Of a stretch of 64,000 bases of DNA, positions 59,102 to 64,000 are shown piece after piece. The translations under genes were made by a program, and so were the position numbers. The notes beneath the pieces are model-generated. The model saw nothing but the letters and a program-made list of their open reading frames with translations, was not told where the DNA came from and did not search any database. The stretch comes from Cristatella mucedo (lineage: Eukaryota > Bryozoa > Phylactolaemata > Cristatellidae), in contig WPIO01000005.1 of the NCBI GenBank assembly GCA_009760855.2, positions 5,254,001 through 5,318,000 of the forward strand. Reading direction: 5' to 3'. Positions within the stretch are counted from its first letter, which is position 1. Each line of letters starts with the position of its first letter.

Positions 59102-60745
59102 CACTTAGATGCTGACACAAACACAAATTATGAAGGAAATGAAAATAAATTCGACTGAAATTCTAAATAAAATGGAGGCAAGACAGAGTCCCCTAGCAAA
59201 CTCAAAGTCATACTTATGTACCATTAGGAAATACACTAACCACTCAATACAGCTAATGGATTGTGTGTAATAATAATAATAATAATACATTTGTATAACG
59301 CCCTCAGATAACTGAATCTCTTTCTAGGCACTTAACAGATGCTGTAAAGTACTGAAGATATACATATAAAAGCCAGTCTTTCACATGCCACTTTGAAAAT
59401 GGTGAGAAAAAAGATTAAAATTTAATGAGTAAGCATATGCAGCCACTAGAAAATAGTCAAATGGCATGGTCTGAATGTTTGCATTATACCCTATATTTGA
59501 CAAAAGACAAAATTCAAGTTAAAAACCGGCAATCCAATAGACATTCAATTACGGCAAATACAAATTAACTTTTCCAAACCATCTCTTCAATTCGTTGCAC
59601 AAAGTGTTAACTCAAGACTGAATATGTCATAGAATACTTTTCAATAGTAGTACGAGCTCAACTGCAGAAGCCTTGTTGACTTATCAGCATTTCCCAAACA
59701 ATTCAATTACTGAATACATAAAAGGTGTAGTCAAGCTCTTAAATGGTGTGACAATTATTATTTCTAATTGAAATGAATATATAGGAAAAACCTTAGCACA
59801 AGCACTTTAAAAAGAGAAGATCACAGCCATCTATCTCGTCCTACAACCAAAAGTGTGTCCTGGATCATGTACCAGACCCAAATCTACATAAAATAGAAGT
59901 AAAAACAAAGACCATGCACAATACCGAGATGTATATTATTACAAGCCAGAACAGCTCAATTCGAAACTTGCCCACTTTTAAAATCCTCTAGTCAATCGAG
60001 ATCTCAAACTCAGTCCCTTCTGCGATCATGGATCTCCCCCTGACACACATTTTAATAAAACTTGGAATAGGCAGCAGAATTCACTTGAGTGGTACGTGTT
60101 CTGATTCCTAAAAAAAATCATCTGCCCACTGATTAGATCCCAAGCAAATCTTGTTCACTTAAGAGCTCTGGTCTGAACCTGTGACCAAACGGGCAATGGG
60201 CACTGTGTGCACTCTCTGGAGCTTTTAATTCAGTCTTACTATGCTGTAGTTCTCTGCAATATCTTCGTCATCCAAAACGCCTTCATCAAGGCCCGTTAAG
60301 TCAGGTATATGATCCTTGGTTTTTTCTTTCTTTTTTACATGAAGCCTGTCACCTGAAACGACAACCAAATACTCTGAGCTTATATTGCAGAGCATCGCAC
60401 TAGCACACTACAATAATGACTGGACAATTCCAGAGCTTTATCCATCTAGCCGAACTTACATGCACATGTACAAACGATATATGCAGCTACATTAGCAATT
60501 GATTATTTCTCAGCATCACGAACATGGCAGCAAATCGACACAAGGCCCATTTGCCTAGGCGCTGAAAGTACACACCTAATGCTGACAGCATCTTCTTGCC
60601 AATCTTGAGGCGTTTGCTAGCAGATGAAGCCGTACTAATCGAGTCTGGATCTTTAACCTTGCCCACGATATAGCAGAGACGAACTTCTAGCTCACCACGC
60701 TTAAAGTTTTTCGTGTGACCAGGCTTTGGTTGAAGTGCATACCAC
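46044..60745 (-). CDS. Class I Rab11 family-interacting protein (Rab11-FIP1/2/5-like), partial gene
   Basis: Endosomal adaptor that would bind GTP-loaded Rab11/Rab25 through its C terminus and membranes through a C2 domain, guiding recycling cargo. Eight exons on the minus strand join in phase: C2 end (60.6 kb), two linker exons, a candidate 37-nt exon, two more linker exons, a 2.1 kb low-complexity exon with five NPF motifs, and a final exon with the Rab-binding coiled coil. The joined C terminus (YRGLSKE + [19 protein letters not shown], then [14 protein letters not shown]) aligns position by position with vertebrate FIP2/FIP5 (YRSLTYEEVL..., ELEDYIDNLLVRVM), from memory. The first about 110 residues of the C2 domain and the start codon were not found. 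Class I is favoured by C2 + NPF + C-terminal RBD, but the exact paralogue cannot be set. Confidence 0.88.
46520..46665 (+). mobile_element. SINE-A, full-length, tRNA-derived
   Basis: The tRNA-like head reads gccgagctggtttggtccag, cggttaaggtgctcgc (A-box region) and gaggtcgtgggctcgagccc (B-box region). Then AGCGCATGAATAGAGATGAA, GTTCTCTTGGAGCGC and an A/T tail. Transcribed by RNA polymerase III in intact relatives. It lies directly upstream of a LINE 1 3' UTR. Confidence 0.8.
46668..46857 (+). mobile_element. LINE family 1, 3' UTR
   Basis: accactaaccacatttgcat to the hairpin (cctagagagagattaagttc, tctgagggcgctttatcaag) and (ATT)n. Almost identical to the 22.9 kb copy. Confidence 0.8.
47344..49469 (-). 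CDS. Rab11-FIP large exon with five NPF motifs
   Basis: 2126 nt (2 nt + 708 codons), acceptor tgtttgtag, donor GAG|gtattt. After [10 protein letters not shown] comes an acidic run, then a low-complexity Ala/Ser/Pro-rich chain. Five NPF tripeptides, mostly followed by acids, are visible: [33 protein letters not shown] and [12 protein letters not shown] motifs bind EH-domain proteins (EHD, Reps/Eps15 types), as known for FIP2. The exon ends [10 protein letters not shown], the start of the Rab-binding region. The open frame runs on into both introns, so the apparent hydrophobic start [15 protein letters not shown] is intron, not a signal peptide. Higher GC than its surroundings. Confidence 0.88.
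50340..50467 (-). CDS. Rab11-FIP exon: Ala-rich linker, followed by a GC donor
   Basis: 128 nt, enters with 1 nt and leaves after 1 nt, acceptor atttgcttgcag. It encodes [20 protein letters not shown] and [13 protein letters not shown]. The donor is CAG|gcaagt (GC-AG). The next GT (GCAA|gtgac) would put the following 2.1 kb exon out of frame, so the GC donor is preferred. Confidence 0.75.
51765..52060 (-). mobile_element. Two short LINE family 1 3' ends
   Basis: Minus-strand stubs at about 51765-51845 and 51945-52060, each with an (ATA)n tail, degenerate hairpin and a few bases of 3' UTR. They occupy the Rab11-FIP intron. Confidence 0.6.
52437..52668 (-). CDS. Rab11-FIP exon: linker
   Basis: 232 nt, enters with 2 nt and leaves after 2 nt, acceptor atttttctgtag, donor CCG|gtgtgt. 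It encodes [39 protein letters not shown] and [15 protein letters not shown]. Exon-like composition and phase fit on the 3' side; no known domain. Confidence 0.78.
53886..54249. repeat. Exact 182-bp tandem duplication
   Basis: 53886-54067 is repeated without visible change at 54068-54249, inside a dead LINE family 1 RT. Both copies start gtaactcactccttgctgat and end ggtactatcagtaa. Confidence 0.9.
54887..55044 (+). mobile_element. SINE-A, intact copy inserted into a LINE family 1 tail
   Basis: The best SINE-A in the window: gccgagctggtatggtctag, cggttaaggcgctcgcccga, ggtcgtgggctcgagccccg, GCGCCTGAATAGAGATTAAG, TTCTCTTGGGGCGC, then TTTATTTATT units. It splits the LINE motif 'gcctagaaagaga', with a short TAGA-like repeat on either side. 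Confidence 0.85.
56440..56476 (-). CDS. Candidate 37-nt Rab11-FIP exon
   Basis: A 37-nt stretch between acceptor tggttcgcacag and donor ATC|gtaaga, encoding [12 protein letters not shown] plus 1 nt. It enters in phase 0 and leaves after 1 nt, which is exactly what is needed to join the exon at 57.8 kb (phase 0 out) to the exon at 52.5 kb (2 nt in). It lies in an otherwise unexplained GC-rich patch (about 56.2-56.5 kb). Supported by phase and signals only. Confidence 0.45.
56625..57345 (-). mobile_element. LINE family 1 copy with intact C-terminal frame
   Basis: Minus-strand frames encode [20 protein letters not shown] and [20 protein letters not shown], ending TAFSGSL with full 3' UTR, hairpin and ATT tail at 56625-56705. 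A GT-rich run abuts its 5' end. The Rab11-FIP intron houses it. Confidence 0.82.
57342..57422. repeat. GT-rich degenerate repeat at LINE 5' boundary
   Basis: Imperfect tgtgcgtg/gcgtgcg tract marking where the LINE copy at 56.6-57.3 kb stops. Confidence 0.8.
57772..57978 (-). CDS. Rab11-FIP exon: Ser/Pro/His-rich linker
   Basis: 207 nt, phase 0-0, acceptor tttttattttag, donor GAG|gtatgt. It encodes [34 protein letters not shown] and AGSDHSSE. The disordered, phosphorylatable composition is typical of the middle of class I FIPs. Phase 0 entry fits the preceding exon. Confidence 0.78.
58245..58562 (+). mobile_element. LINE family 1, decayed 3' end
   Basis: gacgtcagggcattccctga, tttagtgggtcatagtgatt, and a worn hairpin (aagaaagaaattaagttcac) with ATT tail. 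Confidence 0.65.
59040..59101. repeat. (CA)n microsatellite
   Basis: CACG/CACA repeats in a Rab11-FIP intron. Confidence 0.97.
59265..59345 (-). mobile_element. LINE family 1, 3' stub
   Basis: (TAA)n then catttgtataacgccctcag, ataactgaatctctttctag; only the 3' end remains. Confidence 0.6.
60240..60352 (-). CDS. Rab11-FIP exon: basic/acidic linker after C2
   Basis: 113 nt, enters with 2 nt and leaves in phase 0, acceptor tcgtttcag, donor ATA|gtaaga. It encodes [20 protein letters not shown] and [17 protein letters not shown]. It follows the C2 exon in frame and matches the lysine-rich post-C2 segment of FIPs in position. Confidence 0.82.
60576..60745 (-). CDS. Rab11-FIP exon: end of C2 domain
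   Basis: 170 nt, enters with 1 nt and leaves after 1 nt, acceptor ttttttttattag, donor TTAG|gtgtgt. It encodes [27 protein letters not shown] and a basic stretch [14 protein letters not shown]. The WYxLxxKPG...RGELEV run is the hallmark end of the FIP C2 domain. Confidence 0.9.
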
Positions 60746-61309
60746 CTAATAAAAAAAACTAATATCTGCATCAATCAAGTAACTGCAGCGGTTCAGCTCG
60801 TGTCTGTGTTGGTTTGATTATGAGATATTCCAGTCTTTTAAAACACATTTATGTAAACACATACAAGTATGGCAGCACTGGCAGCTGGTTATAGTGATCT
60901 GTCTGGTGGCTTTCGTGGAGGAACAAGACTGATGGCAACATACTGAAAGAGTTGAGAGTAGAATTCAAAAACTTGAAGTCAGAGACACACTCGTTAGCTA
61001 CTTGCAAATCATCCACAGACCGTAGTGGCCAACTAATGCAAAATTCGCTAGACACCAGTGGTTCAGCATTATTAAACAAACGTCAGGTAACATAGTCATT
61101 ACATTAATGTACGGTACAGGCATGACATGCTACATCACCATTTACTGTCAAGGCAAAATTAAAAATTAACAATAAACGATAGGACCGGCCGGATATTTGC
61201 ACCATAGGCAGAATCGTGCACAAAGGCTAGAAAAATAAAAGATTATTTTACCTCAACCATCAGCTATATATATGCAGCGGTACACATCACAATAGGCATT
61301 GTAGTACTA

Positions 61310-61400
61310 AAAAGCAAGAATCTTTCGTGCCGTGCTCGAGACTTGAACCTGCAGCCTCTGAATGCAGAACCGTTTTAACAACTCACCTGCTTGAAACATT
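61310..61400 (-). mobile_element. tRNA-like sequence (third SINE type or tRNA pseudogene)
   Basis: On the minus strand gcaggtgagttgttaaaacg (A-box-like) and caggttcaagtctcgagcac (B-box-like, GGTTCAAGTCTC) are spaced as in a tRNA. No SINE-A or SINE-B tail follows. Confidence 0.45.
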
Positions 61401-61450
61401 AGTACAAAAGCAGCTGAGTTGCAGCAGTACAAAAGCAGCTGAGTTGCAGC
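61400..61450. repeat. Short tandem duplication (25 bp x 2)
   Basis: agtacaaaagcagctgagtt-gcagc occurs twice in a row. Confidence 0.85.
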
Positions 61451-61544
61451 TGTTACTACTACTGAAATCATATTCAACACAGTTTGAATTTCGAGTTTGA
61501 ACGGAACTAGAAAGTGAAGATAAATATCACAATTAGCCATTGAC

Positions 61545-61740
61545 TAGGGATCAGAAAGAGAAATATCGTACAAACAACCTCCTCTGGGCTTATAGAATGT
61601 TCACTCCACAGGGGAAAAATATCTTGTGTTGGCCGTCAGAATTGAACCTAGACCCCCATCTGAGGAAAGCCAACCCAAATCATTGGGCAGGCAGCAAAGA
61701 ATCGTATGCTAAGCTACTCGTGCCAAATAACATGGTCAGC
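61545..61740 (-). mobile_element. tRNA-like sequence, SINE candidate
   Basis: Minus strand: gcacgagtagcttagcatac (A-box-like) and gtctaggttcaattctgacg (B-box-like), about 70 bp apart. Confidence 0.4.
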
Positions 61741-63010
61741 TGGTGATATCATCTTTATCAAGTTTAGCCGTGAGTTAATCAGCAGGTGTCATAGCAGCAG
61801 TTAAATGCCACGTGCTGCCATAGCATCACTTGACATGGTTAAAGTGCTTCCTGTAACTTAAAACTGGATATATAACGATAATGGGCAATAGTTGATGTAG
61901 TAGTGACGATGTAATGCACATACATTCCAATAAAATAGCACTTAGACGATTGAGATATTCTCGATTAGCATAGTTTCCTAAGCCTACCCTCCCATTGGAC
62001 AAGAGCTTGGACATTAGTTCTGGATGCTGATTATTGGATGCAAAAGTATGATTCGCAAAATAATAAGGCAATAGCAAATAATGCACCAAAAACTAGCCAA
62101 AAACCTTTTAAGCTCCTTAAGAATTGTGGTTTTAGCCAGAAGAGACTATTGGCAAAGAACCCTTAATCAGCTCATGTCAGAACCATTAGGCTACATACAA
62201 GCCAGAATCATAAAACAATCAATTGAGCATTATTAATTTTGCCTGGGAAAAGCCAAATTTCAAGCTATCTGAAATGAAGTTATGGCAGCGTCCAATTGAT
62301 ACCACTCCATCAATAAGGAAGAGTACGGTTTCATAAAGGGTGAAGAAAATAGTGATAACTGAGTGCCCTGAAAATGCTCCACGGTTGGACACATGCCATG
62401 CCATCGCTTGGCCAGAAAACACCACTCTAAAAGATGGAGCCGTAAAGGAATGCTGGGCTTTGGCAAAAGCTCATGCTCAAAGTCTGCAGGCATCGTCTTA
62501 AAGTGAGTTACCGGTGACACTTTTAGAAGGTGATGAGATTGGTCTCCAATCTAGGGTCACAAAGAGATTCTATTAGTGGCAAAGACGGTAAGCCGTATAT
62601 AATGGACCACGGCTCCTACCTACTGAAATGCTGAAGATGGGAGTACAGTTATATTAAAAGATAGAAGCAAATCCAAACCCTACAAACAGCAAAAGAATGC
62701 TTTACTTGAGTAGACGACCAAACAGAGCTAACTCACCCTAATTCCTGAAGCCAACGGTCAATTTGGGAGGGGGATAGAAGGCTGTCATGGCATGAGGTGC
62801 TTCAGCAGAAATGGCTTCACGAGTTCTTCACCGCATGTCGGGTCACATGACCCGCGAGTTCCAGTCTGACCTACTCCAGAACGTTGGACTCCCAAGTGAG
62901 AAGACAATTTATAGTTTGGGTTACATTTTTAATATGACAGGGAATTAAAGTACATTCCACTGCAAAAGTTAGGTTTTTAACAATTTCTTCTAATTAAGAC
63001 TTTAATCTAA

Positions 63011-63176
63011 TCAAGCATTTGTGGGATGAAGTCGGGCAATGGCAAGGCAGCTGATGCGTGGCAGCTGACCATCAGTATCCAGTCGGGTTATGCACTTTTC
63101 AAACATTGCAATGAGCCTGGAGTAACTAAATGACGAATCTTTGCAGGATTTTGATAAGCTCCATGCCTGAGTAAGT
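63011..63176 (-). CDS. Candidate terminal exon of an unrecognised gene
   Basis: 166 nt from acceptor attgacccgccag to a TGA. It encodes LTQAWSLSKSCKDSSFSYSR, LIAMFEKCITRLDTDGQLP and a short tail ending HPTNA. It enters with 1 nt, matching the 2 nt left by the exon at the window edge. The composition looks coding and amphipathic, but no domain was recognised. It could be the 3' end of the gene to the right of the Rab11-FIP gene, or a chance frame. Confidence 0.35.
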
Positions 63177-63945
63177 CTGGCGGGTCAATACAAATAAAGA
63201 AATTGCAGCATCGTATAAGTTGAATAAACTAAGTATGACACATGATAACTGTGGGAATATGTTGATGATTTTCTAACTTTAATTAGCATGCATACTTTTA
63301 GTTGCAGCAACATACAATATGTACAATAAATGCAGGTCAATATACAGCCGCTCTGACGGCTGCGTAATCTACATAGTGTCCAACAGTACGTTACGGACTT
63401 CAGTGCTAAATAAAGTGTCCATAGAGCCGAAAGGCCTTCACTTCATAGATATCTCATGTGCTCCGGAATTTGTCTTGGACACCCGTTAGAATGGGCTACA
63501 CTAGCTAACTTATGCATAAACTCGTCAGAAAATTAGTCAAATCGACATCGCAAACAGTCTCTTTGCAGAGTCAACATTGACTGCATCAATGAGTAACAAG
63601 TACTACTTTGTATTGCACTACAACCCCATAGAGTTATAATAGCAAGCATAAAAGGAAGTCAGTAGCCCATACGAACAGCAAATGTACACTAGCCGGCACA
63701 CAAGCAGCCTAGCACGAGGACATTTCAGCTGTCCTGACACATATGCTAATGCCTTGGACAAAATGAGTGGCAGAGAAATATAGTGGTATGAAACTGCTAC
63801 GATCACAAGGGCTTCAGAAAGAGATAACTATAGTCAAGAACATTCCACTGCTAAAAATCAAGTACGCAGAAGCAATCATTGAAAGATGAAATCAACCACA
63901 GCATGCTATGTTTAAAAATGCTTACACAAGTACAACTATACTCAC

Positions 63946-64000
63946 TGAGATCTTGGCGGATCGTGAATACTATAGTTCCTCAGCGGAAGTTCAATTCGAC
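63946..64000 (-). CDS. Candidate exon of an unrecognised gene (cut by window end)
   Basis: Open in one frame from the window edge to donor TCTCA|gtgagt. It encodes RIELPLRNYSIHDPPRS and leaves 2 nt that join in frame to the candidate exon at 63.0-63.2 kb. The product is not recognised. Confidence 0.35.

Larger units (their letters stand above)
58600..60200. other. Rab11-FIP intron without recognised exon
   Basis: Contains the CA repeat and a LINE 1 stub; otherwise AT-rich unique sequence. Confidence 0.5.
60760..63000. other. Interval expected to hold the first C2 exons of the Rab11-FIP gene; none found
   Basis: Scanned on the minus strand for the C2 start, the NPxW and DKFLG-type motifs of FIPs. 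Open frames at 60849-61079 (SDFKFLNSTLNSFS), 61826-62089 and 62219-62520 show no C2 resemblance. Two tRNA-like sequences and a 25-bp duplication are present. Confidence 0.5.

Noticed and set aside
60849-61079. 76-codon minus ORF close to the Rab11-FIP C2 exon
   Set aside because: No C2 resemblance; the alternative frame from the nearby acceptor (YVAISLVPPRKPP) stops after 17 codons.
62219-62520. Overlapping 68- and 86-codon minus ORFs containing WYQL
   Set aside because: The WYQL match to the C2 end is not supported by surrounding residues or by phase.

Overview
This is a window of animal nuclear DNA. It has widely spaced short exons with canonical GT-AG (and two GC-AG) splice sites, long repeat-filled introns, many truncated non-LTR retrotransposons (LINEs), tRNA-derived SINEs and long microsatellites. 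There is no bacterial-style gene packing. The two recognisable genes belong to animal families. The species cannot be named; a marine or other invertebrate is a reasonable guess from the LINE-rich, tRNA-SINE-rich texture.

Layout. (1) About 1.4-26.5 kb, minus strand: most of the extracellular part of a protocadherin-15/Cad99C-like cadherin, spread over at least 17 exons whose splice phases join in one open frame from EC1 (26.4 kb) to EC11 (1.4 kb). The N-terminal exon(s) and the membrane/cytoplasmic end were not found. (2) About 27-44 kb: no recognised gene; LINE/SINE debris, a 1.6 kb imperfect inverted repeat, CT and GT microsatellites, a decayed reverse transcriptase at 38.4-39.9 kb, and a diverged tandem array at 40.0-41.4 kb. 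(3) About 46.0-60.7 kb, minus strand: a class I Rab11-FIP-like gene. It has the end of a C2 domain, low-complexity linker exons, one 2.1 kb exon with five NPF motifs, and a final exon with the Rab11/25-binding coiled coil. Its first C2 exons were not found. (4) 63.0-64.0 kb, minus strand: two phase-compatible candidate exons that may be the 3' end of a third, unrecognised gene.

Mobile DNA. Two LINE families of the CR1/L2/jockey type dominate. Family 1 ends in a hairpin followed by (ATT)n, with 22 recognisable pieces in 64 kb. Family 2 ends in a different hairpin followed by a short simple repeat. A tRNA-derived SINE (SINE-A) carries the same 3' hairpin as LINE family 1, so it probably uses that LINE's machinery. 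A second tRNA-derived SINE family (SINE-B) has an unrelated tail. Several elements are nested, giving a relative age order.

Function. If the assignments hold, the window pairs an adhesion cadherin of microvilli/stereocilia-type protrusions with an endosomal recycling adaptor. Both are encoded on the minus strand, but nothing in the sequence shows a shared function or control. Exon coordinates were worked out by eye from splice signals and reading frame; no alignment program was used.
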